Source: DASZVB01 sp036272055 | Lineage (GTDB): Bacteria; Myxococcota_A; Polyangia; Polyangiales; Polyangiaceae | Direction of reading: 5' to 3' | DNA: 64,000 nucleotides | NCBI GenBank assembly: GCA_036272055.1 | Contig: DATAZL010000083.1 | Location: 23,564 to 87,563, forward strand | Shown here: positions 15,922 to 23,184 of the stretch, piece by piece | Layout of the letters: every line of letters starts with the position of its first letter | How positions within the stretch are numbered: position 1 is the first letter of the stretch | The notes under the pieces: generated by a model | The model's database searches: none | Told to the model about the DNA's origin: nothing | The model's input: only the letters and a program-made list of their open reading frames with translations | Translations under genes and position numbers: made by a program

Positions 15922-17682
15922 ATGACCGAGCCCTTCAAGAGCCTCTGGGACCTCTTCGAAAAGAGCACTAGCGCCCATGCGCACAAGCCGCTCTTCGGGA
16001 CCAAGCTCGGGGGCGCCTGGCGGTGGATCACCTACGACGAATTCCGGAAGGACGTCGACCGGTTCCGCGGCGCGCTCGCGCGCCTCGGCGTGACCCGGGG
16101 TGACCGTGTGGCCCTGGTCGGGCCGAACGGCGTCGAGTGGGCCATCGCGGCGTACGCGACCTACGGGCGCGGCGCGGCGTTCGTGCCGATGTACGAGCAG
16201 CAGCACCCCGAAGAGTGGGAGTTCATTCTCGCCGACTCGGGCGCCAAGGTCGTGATCGCAGGTGCGCGCGCCGTGCACGACCAGCTGACGGCGCTCAAGG
16301 CGAAGATCCCCACCGTCGAGCACGTGCTCGGCATCGCGCTGTCCGACACCGACCCGAGCTCGTTCCGTTTTCACCTCGTGCGCGGCGGGACGACCCCGGT
16401 CGATCCGATGCCGCCCGATCCCGAGGACGTCGCGGGGTATCTCTACACGTCCGGCACCACCGGCAAGCCGAAGGGCGTGCTCCTCACGCACGCGAACATC
16501 TGTTCGAACATCAACGCGCTCGAGGACATGTTCGAATTCGAGCCCGAGGAGCGCTCACTCGCGTTCTTGCCCTGGGCGCACGCTTTCGGGCAGACCTGCG
16601 AGCTTCATCTCTTGCTGAGCAAGGGTGCGTCGCTAGCGATCAACGACGACGTGAGCCGCCTCGTCGAGAATCTTTCCGAGGTGCGTCCGACGATTCTGTT
16701 CGCCGTTCCCCGGATTTTCAACCGGATCTACGACGCGGTACACCAGCAGATCGCGTCGCAGGCAGCGCCGATACGTGCGCTCTTCGGCTCAGCGGTGCGC
16801 GTCGCCGCGAAGCGCGCACGCGGTGAGGCGCCGAGCCTCGTCGAGCGCGGTGTGCTCGCGGCCGCCGATCGAGCAGTGTTCAGCCGCGTCCGTGCACGCT
16901 TCGGCGGGCGGCTCCGCTGGGCGGTGAGCGGCAGCGCCGCGCTCGGCATCGAGGTCGCCGAGTTCGTCGATGCGCTCGGCATCGAGGTCTACGAGGGCTA
17001 CGGCCTCACCGAGACGAGCCCGATCGCCACGACGAACAACCCGGCGCATCGCAAGATCGGCAGCGTCGGTCAGGCCTTGCCGCACGTGCGCATCGAGATC
17101 GACACGAAGGTGAGCGATGATGCGCGCATCGGCGAGATCATCGTCCATGGTCCGAACGTGATGCGCGGCTACAACAACCGCCCGGAAGAGAACGCCATCG
17201 CGTTCAGCGCCGACGGGGGCTTCCGGACCGGCGATCTGGGCTATCTCGACGAGGACGGCTTCCTGTTCGTCACCGGGCGCATCAAGGAGCAATACAAGCT
17301 CGAGAACGGGAAGTACGTCGCCCCCGCCCCGCTCGAAGAGAAGCTCAAGCTCTCCCCCTACATCGCGAATGCGATGATCTACGGGGCCAACAAGCCGTAC
17401 AACGTCGCGCTCATCGTGCCCGACCGCACGGCCATCCAGCGCTGGGCGACGTCGCAGAACATAACCGTCCACGACCCGGCCCACGACGACCGGGTTCGTG
17501 AGCTCCTGCACCAGGAGATCGAGCGCGAGGCCGCGAACTTCAAGGGCTTCGAGCGACCGACCCGGTTCGCCGTCCTGGCCGAAGACTTCACGACCGAGAA
17601 CGGGATGCTGACTCCGACGCTCAAGTTGAAGCGCAACAAGGTGCTCGAACGCTATGGTGCTGACCTGAATCGTCTATACTAA
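15922..17682 (+). CDS. long-chain fatty acid--CoA ligase (AMP-forming)
   Basis: 586 residues. Activates fatty acids to acyl-CoA through an acyl-adenylate. The ATP-binding P-loop YTSGTTGKPKGVLLTH, the YEGYGLTETSP motif and the hinge/adenylate motif DLGYLDEDGFLFVTGRIKEQYKLENGKYV are all present. The order and length fit the bacterial FAA1-like class. The ATG at 15922 gives MTEPFKSLWDLFE; the frame stays open for almost 600 codons upstream, but that part is antisense to miaB. The stop codon lies two bases before a palindrome upstream of the Rrf2 gene. Confidence 0.93.
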   Translation: MTEPFKSLWDLFEKSTSAHAHKPLFGTKLGGAWRWITYDEFRKDVDRFRGALARLGVTRGDRVALVGPNGVEWAIAAYATYGRGAAFVPMYEQQHPEEWEFILADSGAKVVIAGARAVHDQLTALKAKIPTVEHVLGIALSDTDPSSFRFHLVRGGTTPVDPMPPDPEDVAGYLYTSGTTGKPKGVLLTHANICSNINALEDMFEFEPEERSLAFLPWAHAFGQTCELHLLLSKGASLAINDDVSRLVENLSEVRPTILFAVPRIFNRIYDAVHQQIASQAAPIRALFGSAVRVAAKRARGEAPSLVERGVLAAADRAVFSRVRARFGGRLRWAVSGSAALGIEVAEFVDALGIEVYEGYGLTETSPIATTNNPAHRKIGSVGQALPHVRIEIDTKVSDDARIGEIIVHGPNVMRGYNNRPEENAIAFSADGGFRTGDLGYLDEDGFLFVTGRIKEQYKLENGKYVAPAPLEEKLKLSPYIANAMIYGANKPYNVALIVPDRTAIQRWATSQNITVHDPAHDDRVRELLHQEIEREAANFKGFERPTRFAVLAEDFTTENGMLTPTLKLKRNKVLERYGADLNRLY

Positions 17683-17683
17683 T

Positions 17684-17707
17684 CAACTAGTTGGGCGGTT
17701 CTTGACA
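17684..17707 (+). promoter_or_regulatory. palindrome and -35-like box before the cysteine operon
   Basis: CAACTAGTTG (17684-17693) is a perfect 10-base palindrome and TTGACA (17702-17707) matches a -35 box. Both lie in the 55-base gap before the Rrf2 gene. I see no clear -10 element at the right distance. The palindrome is a reasonable candidate operator for the Rrf2 protein itself; that is inference. Confidence 0.35.
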
Positions 17708-17737
17708 AATCCGATGTGACAATGCAGATCTTCCTTC

Positions 17738-18187
17738 GTGAAGCTCTCGAAGAAGGGCCGCTACGCGGTTCGGGCGTTGTTCGACATCGCCTTCTACAAC
17801 GAGGGCCAGCCTACCCAGGTGAAGGACATCGCCGAGCGGCAGAGCATCCCGCCCCGGTTCCTCGAGCAGATCTTCCAGGACCTGAAGCGCGCCGGAATCG
17901 TCGCCTCGAAGCGGGGACCCCAGGGCGGGTACAATCTGGCTCGCGCCGCCGAGCGCATCGGCGTCGGTGACGTGGTCCGGGCCCTCGAGGGCCCCATCGT
18001 CCTCTCCGACGAGGGAACCGCCGACAAGGGTTCGTCCTCGCGGCGGGTGACGGACTCGATCTTCCGCGAGCTCTCGGCCGACGTGCAGCGATGCTTCGAT
18101 GGGGTCACCATCGGAGACATCTGCAAGCGAGCCGACGAGCTCGGCGTTTCTCGTCCGGGAGCCCAACGGCAGGTCTATGTCATCTGA
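17738..18187 (+). CDS. Rrf2-family transcriptional regulator, CymR-like (no Fe-S cysteines)
   Basis: 149 residues starting at GTG 17738. The N-terminal winged helix is typical of Rrf2 (LSKKGRYAVRALFDIA, IAERQSIPPRFLEQIFQDLKRAGIV, SKRGPQGGYNLAR). IscR and NsrR carry three cysteines in the loop around residues 90-105; here that loop (DEGTADKGSSS) has none, and the only cysteines are C119 and C129. This points to a CymR-like member, which in Bacillus subtilis represses cysteine metabolism in complex with CysK. The gene overlaps cysK by 11 bases and heads the cysteine operon, so autoregulated control by cysteine or O-acetylserine status is likely. Confidence 0.88.
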   Translation: MKLSKKGRYAVRALFDIAFYNEGQPTQVKDIAERQSIPPRFLEQIFQDLKRAGIVASKRGPQGGYNLARAAERIGVGDVVRALEGPIVLSDEGTADKGSSSRRVTDSIFRELSADVQRCFDGVTIGDICKRADELGVSRPGAQRQVYVI

Positions 18188-19136
18188 GATCCCCCAGATC
18201 GCCGCGCATCCGCGCGTCTACGGCAGCATCCTCGACCTGGTCGGCGACACTCCGCTGATCGAGGTGTCGCTCGACGCGCAGCCTGCGCGCGCGCGGCTCT
18301 GGGCGAAGCTCGAGAGCGCGAACCCCGGCGGTTCGGTGAAAGATCGCATCTGCCTTGCCATGATCGAGGCGGCGGAGCGTGCCGGTGTCCTCGGCCCCGG
18401 CGGCGTGGTGATCGAACCGACGAGCGGCAACACCGGTATCGGGCTCGCCCTGGTGTGCGCCAGCCGTGGCTACCGCTGCATCCTGACGATGCCCGAGAGC
18501 ATGAGCCTCGAGCGGCGCGCGCTGCTCAAGGCACTCGGCGCGGAGGTGGTGCTCACGCCCGAGGATCAGCAGCTCGCCGGCGCCATCGAGCGCGCCAAGG
18601 AGCTCGCGCTCGAGCTGCCCGGCGCGTTCGTGCCGCAGCAGTTCGACAATCCCGAGAACCCTCGCGTCCACTTCGAGACGACGGCGCGCGAGATCCTCCA
18701 CGCGATGGGTGACGTCCGGGTCGACGCCTTCGTCGCGGGCGTCGGCACCGGCGGGACGATCAGCGGCGTCGGTGGCGCCCTCCGCGCCGCGAACGCCGAG
18801 GTGCGCATCGTCGCGGTGGAGCCCGACTCGTGCGCGACGATCTCCCGCGGAGAGCGCGGTCCGACGAAGATCCAGGGCCTCGCAGCGGGGTTCGTCCCGC
18901 GAAACTACGACCGCTCCGTCGTGAGCGAGGTGCGTACGGTGAAGGACGACCTCGCGTACCAGACGAAGCGACGGCTCGCGCGCGAAGCGGGGCTCCTCGT
19001 CGGCATCAGCTCCGGCGCCGTGGTCGCCGTCGCGCTCGACGTCGCGAGAGAGCTCGGCGCCGGGAAGAACGTCGTCACGCTGCTGCCGGATACCGGTGAA
19101 CGGTACTTCAGCCTCGATGAATACTTCAGCCAGTGA
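18177..19136 (+). CDS. cysK: cysteine synthase (O-acetylserine sulfhydrylase A)
   Basis: 319 residues from the ATG at 18177. PLP-dependent fold type II enzyme that makes cysteine from O-acetylserine and sulfide. The PLP lysine is in ANPGGSVKDR, the substrate loop is TSGNTGIGL, and the phosphate-binding loop is GVGTGGTISGVG. The C-terminal LLPDTGERYFS is the usual CysK end. In the operon it overlaps the regulator upstream and the E1-like gene downstream (20 bases). A second, different PLP enzyme of the same superfamily (CysM) lies 1.3 kb further on, so the operon encodes both free-sulfide and carrier-bound routes. Confidence 0.95.
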   Translation: MSSEIPQIAAHPRVYGSILDLVGDTPLIEVSLDAQPARARLWAKLESANPGGSVKDRICLAMIEAAERAGVLGPGGVVIEPTSGNTGIGLALVCASRGYRCILTMPESMSLERRALLKALGAEVVLTPEDQQLAGAIERAKELALELPGAFVPQQFDNPENPRVHFETTAREILHAMGDVRVDAFVAGVGTGGTISGVGGALRAANAEVRIVAVEPDSCATISRGERGPTKIQGLAAGFVPRNYDRSVVSEVRTVKDDLAYQTKRRLAREAGLLVGISSGAVVAVALDVARELGAGKNVVTLLPDTGERYFSLDEYFSQ

Positions 19137-19866
19137 CGCGCAGAGGCTCGCGGCGGGCAGCGTGCTCGTCGTCGGCGTGGGCGGCCTCGGCTGCCCCGCG
19201 GCGCTCGCGCTCGCGCGCGCCGGCATCGGCCGGCTCGTACTCGCCGACGACGACGTGGTCGACGTGACGAATCTCCACCGTCAGATCCTCTTTGCCGACC
19301 AGGACGTCGGTGACGACAAGCTCGACGCTGCCGAGCGCGCGCTCCGTCGCGACGGCTTCCGCGGCGAGGTCGAGCTCGTGCGATCGCGGTTCTTGCCGCA
19401 CAATGCGCGCACGCTGTCACGCTCGGTCGACGTCGTCGTCGAGGGCGCCGACAACTTCGCGACGAAGTTTCTGGCGGCGGATGCCGGATGCCTCGAGGGC
19501 CGTCCGGTCGTGCACGGCTCCGCTGTGCGGTTCCGCGCGACGGCGTGGGCGGTCGGCCCGGGCGGCCGTCCCTGCTACCGCTGTCTGTTCGAGGACGTCC
19601 CCTTCGGCGAGACCCAGGCGAACTGCGCCGAGGCCGGCGTCATGGGCCCGGTGACCGGGCTCGCGGGCGCACTCATGGCGGAGCTCGCGCTGCGCGTCGT
19701 GTGCGGGCGGCCGGCGTTCGGCCGCGTCCTCACCTACGACGGCCTCGCCGACCGGCTACGCTCCGTCGACGTTCAGCCGCGGAAGGACTGCTCGCTGTGC
19801 GGGTCCGTCCCCAGCATTTTCGACATCGAAGAGACACGATACACCGGCGCGATCTGCGCAGCCTGA
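19117..19866 (+). CDS. MoeB/ThiF-type E1 adenylyltransferase core lacking the N-terminal arginine motif
   Basis: 249 residues. E1-like enzymes adenylate the C-terminal glycine of beta-grasp sulfur carriers, here most likely CysO. The Rossmann loop GVGGLG is at 20-25, followed by ADDDVVDVTNLHRQILF (D44, R55, Q56), K68, and two zinc CxxC pairs (CYRC and CSLC). Normal MoeB/ThiF proteins begin with about 20 residues containing RY(S/N)RQ and G..GQ before the first strand. This protein starts right at the strand (AQRLAAGSVLVVG), and no upstream in-frame sequence supplies the motif. That motif is found in the 97-residue protein two genes downstream. No rhodanese domain is fused, unlike mycobacterial MoeZ. 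Confidence 0.88.
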   Translation: MNTSASDAQRLAAGSVLVVGVGGLGCPAALALARAGIGRLVLADDDVVDVTNLHRQILFADQDVGDDKLDAAERALRRDGFRGEVELVRSRFLPHNARTLSRSVDVVVEGADNFATKFLAADAGCLEGRPVVHGSAVRFRATAWAVGPGGRPCYRCLFEDVPFGETQANCAEAGVMGPVTGLAGALMAELALRVVCGRPAFGRVLTYDGLADRLRSVDVQPRKDCSLCGSVPSIFDIEETRYTGAICAA

Positions 19867-19880
19867 AAGGAAATCCGACA

Positions 19881-20156
19881 ATGCCCGTTACAGTTCGCAT
19901 CCCCACGCCGCTCCGCACCCTCACCGGAGGCGAAGAGCAAGTGCAGGTGGACGGCAGCACCGTCGCGCAGCTCATCGAAAACCTCGAGAAGAGTCACCCC
20001 GGTCTCCGCGACCGCCTCCTCGACGAGAAGGGCGTGCGCCGCTTCGTGAACATCTACGTCGGCGACGAGGACATCCGCTTCCTCGACGGACTCTCGACTG
20101 CCCTGAAGGGCGGCGAAGAAGTGAGCATCGTCCCCGCCATCGCCGGTGGTGGATGA
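19881..20156 (+). CDS. cysO: CysO-like sulfur carrier protein (ThiS/MoaD beta-grasp)
   Basis: 91 residues with an AAAGG-type ribosome site just upstream. It matches the CysO class closely: VTVRIPTPLRTLTGGEE at the start, RRFVNIYVGDEDIRFLDGL in the centre, and a C-terminal VSIVPAIAGGG. In Mycobacterium tuberculosis CysO carries sulfide as a C-terminal thiocarboxylate, CysM adds O-phosphoserine-derived carbon to it, and Mec releases cysteine. The tail ends in three glycines rather than the two I recall for the mycobacterial protein. Its stop overlaps the next start (ATGA), and cysM and mec follow. Confidence 0.92.
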   Translation: MPVTVRIPTPLRTLTGGEEQVQVDGSTVAQLIENLEKSHPGLRDRLLDEKGVRRFVNIYVGDEDIRFLDGLSTALKGGEEVSIVPAIAGGG

Positions 20157-20446
20157 GCGACGCCGAGCGCTTCACCCGGCAGGAGCGGCTCGCGGAGGTC
20201 GGACCCCGCGGGCAGGAGCGCATCGAGCGCTTCACCGCGGTGATCCGCGGAGCGGACGCTGCCGACGTGGAGCGCGCGTACCTCGCCGGTGCCGGCGTCG
20301 GCACGGTGAAAGTCGAAACCGACATGATGCCGGACCCCTTCGCGCACGCAGCGGCGTTCGAGTTCGCCGCCGCTCGCGACGTGGGCGCCGGCGCCTGGCG
20401 GGCGCTCGCCAGTGTCCGTCGTGCGCTCGGGATGGATCGAAAATAG
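20153..20446 (+). CDS. 97-residue protein resembling a degenerate E1 N-terminal segment
   Basis: Starts at an ATG overlapping the cysO stop and ends one base before cysM, so it is certainly positioned as an operon gene. Residues 5-24 (ERFTRQERLAEVGPRGQERI) match the N-terminal motif of MoeB/ThiF proteins, whose arginine reaches into the partner subunit's ATP site. Residues 33-57 (GADAADVERAYLAGAGVG and on) align with the first Rossmann strand-helix of the operon's own E1, but the GxGGLG loop is replaced by GADAAD. The rest is Ala-rich. I infer a catalytically dead partner supplying the arginine in trans; a vestigial duplicate is the alternative. Confidence 0.75.
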   Translation: MSDAERFTRQERLAEVGPRGQERIERFTAVIRGADAADVERAYLAGAGVGTVKVETDMMPDPFAHAAAFEFAAARDVGAGAWRALASVRRALGMDRK

Positions 20447-20447
20447 T

Positions 20448-21392
20448 ATGAGGCTCGTTCGCTCAAAGCGACTCGCGTCGGTCGTCGACGCGGTCGGCAA
20501 CACGCCGCTCCTCCGGCTCGAGCGCATCGCCCGCTCGGCGCCGAGCGTCGAGGTGTACCTGAAGCTCGAGTTCGCGAACCCGGGTGGCTCGGTGAAGGAC
20601 CGCCCGGCGCTCCGCATGATGAAGGACGCCATCGCCGACGGGCGTCTCACGTCGGATCGCATCCTCATCGACTCGACGAGCGGTAACACCGGCGTCGCTT
20701 ATTCGCTGATCGGTGCGGCACTGGGGCTCCGCGTCCAGCTCGTCATGCCGAAGAACGTCACGAAGGCCCGCAAGGACATCACGAAGGCCTTCGGCACCGA
20801 GCTCATCTACAGCGATCCGATGGAGGGTTCCGACGGCGCGATCCGCCTCGTCCGCAAGATCGTCGACGAGAACCCGGACAAGTACTTCTATCCGGACCAG
20901 TACTCCAATCCGTCGAACCCCCTCGCCCATTATCACGGCACGGGCGTGGAGATTCTCGACGCGGTCGGCGATCGCATCACGCATTTCGTCACCGGCCTCG
21001 GGACTTCGGGGACGATGATGGGCACCACGCGCCGGCTCCACGAGCACACGCGGAAGATAAAGTGCCTCGCGCTCGAGCCCGCCGAGGCGCTCCACGGCCT
21101 CGAGGGCCTGAAGCACATGGGGTCGAGCATCATCCCCGATATCTACGACGCGGATCTCCCCGACGAGCACATCACGGTGACGACCGAGGAGGGCTGGGAT
21201 ATGTCGGACCGGCTCGCGTCCGAAGAGGGACTCTTCGTCGGGCACTCCACCGGCGCGAACGTCTTCGCCGCAGTGCGCATCGCCGAGGAGCTTCACCGGA
21301 AGAAGGAGCCCGGCTGCGTCGTCACGATCGCGTGCGATCGCGGCGACCGCTACTTCGCGCCGATGAAGTGGGAGAAGAAGTATACATGGTGA
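20448..21392 (+). CDS. cysM: cysteine synthase B, CysO-dependent type
   Basis: 314 residues, PLP fold type II. The PLP lysine is in ANPGGSVKDR, with TSGNTGVAYS and the phosphate loop GLGTSGTMMG. Together with cysO and mec next door the gene fits the mycobacterial CysM class, which uses O-phosphoserine and the CysO thiocarboxylate instead of free sulfide. The ATG at 20448 starts one base after the stop of the small upstream gene. The C terminus (DRYFAPMKWEKKYTW) is somewhat longer than in CysK, in line with a CysM-type lid that shields the intermediate, although this cannot be confirmed by eye. Confidence 0.93.
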   Translation: MRLVRSKRLASVVDAVGNTPLLRLERIARSAPSVEVYLKLEFANPGGSVKDRPALRMMKDAIADGRLTSDRILIDSTSGNTGVAYSLIGAALGLRVQLVMPKNVTKARKDITKAFGTELIYSDPMEGSDGAIRLVRKIVDENPDKYFYPDQYSNPSNPLAHYHGTGVEILDAVGDRITHFVTGLGTSGTMMGTTRRLHEHTRKIKCLALEPAEALHGLEGLKHMGSSIIPDIYDADLPDEHITVTTEEGWDMSDRLASEEGLFVGHSTGANVFAAVRIAEELHRKKEPGCVVTIACDRGDRYFAPMKWEKKYTW

Positions 21393-21901
21393 CGAATAGC
21401 CCCTGGATCCACGGCGGAGTGCGCATCAGCGCCGCGGCCATGGCGGAGATCGAGCGCGCGGGCCGCGAGGCCTACGCTCGCGACGAAGAAGCGTGCGGCT
21501 ACATCTCCGGGCCCGTCGGTGATTCCCTCCTCGCCGATCAGGCGACGGTCCTCGAGAACCTCGCCAACAAGTATCACCGCGTCGATCCCGAGGCGCACCC
21601 ACGGACCGGCCGCGAGTACTTCAAGATCAACGCACTCGTGTTCGAGCGGGCGCTCGCGAAGGGCCGCGAGAGCGGGAACCCGCTGAAGGTGTTCTTCCAC
21701 TCGCACCTCGATTGCGGGGCCTACTTCAGCGCCGAGGACGCGGCGAGCATGACGATGGGCGGCGGCGAAGCTCCGACGTTCGAGCTCGCATACCTGGTCA
21801 CGGCGGTGGACAAGGGCGAGGTGACGGCGCACAAGCTGTTCGTGTGGGATCCCGCCGTGCGAAAGTTCGTGGAGGCGCCGTTCTCGCAGCTTCCAGGCTG
21901 A
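21386..21901 (+). CDS. mec: Mec-type JAMM metallopeptidase (CysO-cysteine hydrolase)
   Basis: 171 residues of the Mov34/MPN/PAD-1 (JAB) superfamily. The zinc motif is intact: the general-acid glutamate in EEACGYISG and HSHLDCGAYFSAEDAA, which fits HxH(x7)SxxD. In M. tuberculosis this enzyme clips the newly added cysteine from the CysO C terminus. The gene overlaps the cysM stop by 7 bases. An internal stretch of about 35 residues (HRVDPEAHPRTGREYFKIN) resembles the substrate-side insert of that subfamily. Its stop overlaps a possible CTG start of the following envelope protein gene. Confidence 0.92.
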   Translation: MVTNSPWIHGGVRISAAAMAEIERAGREAYARDEEACGYISGPVGDSLLADQATVLENLANKYHRVDPEAHPRTGREYFKINALVFERALAKGRESGNPLKVFFHSHLDCGAYFSAEDAASMTMGGGEAPTFELAYLVTAVDKGEVTAHKLFVWDPAVRKFVEAPFSQLPG

Positions 21902-23184
21902 TCCGTCGGGTCGCCGTCGGGTGCGGCGCGCTCGGGACGGCGCTCGCTCCGGCGCGCGCGCATGCAGGGCTCGCTGCGGACGCGGACACCGTGGCGGAGC
22001 GCTACGGCCATCTCGCGACGGTCTTCCGGCCTTCGCCGCGGCTCTACGGCGCGGGCCCGCCGGCGGCCGTCACGCTGCCGCTCGAGACGACGTTCTCGCG
22101 GCGAGGCGGCTGCACGACGGTCGTCGCGCTCGGCGCCGTGTCGACCGCGTTCGCGCTCGCCCTGGCCGGTGACGACGACGACGACGATCAGAGCGACCAG
22201 ATCGCGAGCAGCGTCGCCGGGCTCGCCCAGATGACTCGTTGCGGCGCGTCCCGTGCCGAGCTCGCGGAGCTCACGCTCGACGTTCGCTCGCCCCACGCGG
22301 TCGTCGAGTGGATCGTCGCGACGGCTCCGTCGCCGCTGCCCTCGGCCCGCTCGCTCTTACCGAACCGGGATCCGGGCGTCGTTCAGCCGCTCGTGCGCCC
22401 GGGTCCGCCCCCCGATCCCGGTCCCGTCGCGGATCGCGTGCTCCGGCTGGAGACGCGGCTCGCCCGCGAGGAGCTGACCAGCGTCGAGCGCCGGGTCGGC
22501 ACTGCGGACGCCTCGGGCGCGGGGCGGCTGCTCATCGAGCTCACGCCGGGGTGCCATCGCATGACGGTGTTCGGCGCGCCGGCGACGGCGCCGTCCGACG
22601 ACGACTATCACGACATCGACGCCGAGCTCGCGTGGGGCTCGGGCGGCGTCGCGTCCGTCGATCGTACCGAGAGCCCGGACGCGTCGCTCATCGCGTGCAC
22701 GGCCGAGCGCGAGCTCGGGATCCTCGCCTTCGCCGGCGCGGGCAAGGGCGGCGCGGTCATCGTCGTGCACGCGCAGACGGGCTTGCCGGAGTCGGTGCCG
22801 GCGCGCTGGGGCGTCGCGCGCGCCCGGCTCGCACGCACCCTGCTCGAGCGGCGCATCCCCGGACCCACCGGGCCGGCGGTGTACGAGTCGCTCGGCGTGG
22901 CCGGCATCACCGTGCTCCCGCTCGAGCTTACGCCGGGCCAGTGCTACCTCGCGGCCGCGTCGTCGCTTCAGGGTGACGTCAAGCTCCTCGCCCTGAACGC
23001 CTTCGCCTACGGCCCCGCGACCCAGGCGCACGTCGACGACACCGATCAGGCTGCCGTGGTCACGTTCTGCGCCGGCGCCGCGTCGCGCGGGCGGCTCGAG
23101 GTGGAGGTGCACGGCTCATCACCGATCTGGCTCGCGGCGGTGTGGCCCGCAGGGCAGCGACGCCTCGGAGAGGAGACGCCATGA
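21898..23184 (+). CDS. secreted protein with three cysteine-pair modules, unknown function
   Basis: 428 residues if started at CTG 21898, which overlaps the mec stop as CTGA; no ATG, GTG or TTG exists between mec's end and the signal peptide. The N terminus (LIRRVAVGCGALGTALAPARAHA) looks like a Sec signal with cleavage after AHA. Three modules follow, each with a cysteine after a Gly/Pro turn and a second cysteine 42-48 residues on: C72/C115, C219/C267, C349/C391. An Asp-rich stretch (GDDDDDDQSD) lies in the first. The next gene's protein has four more such modules. I do not recognise the family; the start is uncertain, the frame is not. Confidence 0.75.
   Translation: MIRRVAVGCGALGTALAPARAHAGLAADADTVAERYGHLATVFRPSPRLYGAGPPAAVTLPLETTFSRRGGCTTVVALGAVSTAFALALAGDDDDDDQSDQIASSVAGLAQMTRCGASRAELAELTLDVRSPHAVVEWIVATAPSPLPSARSLLPNRDPGVVQPLVRPGPPPDPGPVADRVLRLETRLAREELTSVERRVGTADASGAGRLLIELTPGCHRMTVFGAPATAPSDDDYHDIDAELAWGSGGVASVDRTESPDASLIACTAERELGILAFAGAGKGGAVIVVHAQTGLPESVPARWGVARARLARTLLERRIPGPTGPAVYESLGVAGITVLPLELTPGQCYLAAASSLQGDVKLLALNAFAYGPATQAHVDDTDQAAVVTFCAGAASRGRLEVEVHGSSPIWLAAVWPAGQRRLGEETP

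Noticed and set aside
19117..20446. Sequencing error or frameshift as the cause of the split E1
   Set aside because: The two pieces are in the wrong order for a simple frameshift (the N-terminal motif lies downstream of the core with cysO between), and each piece has its own overlapping start and stop.
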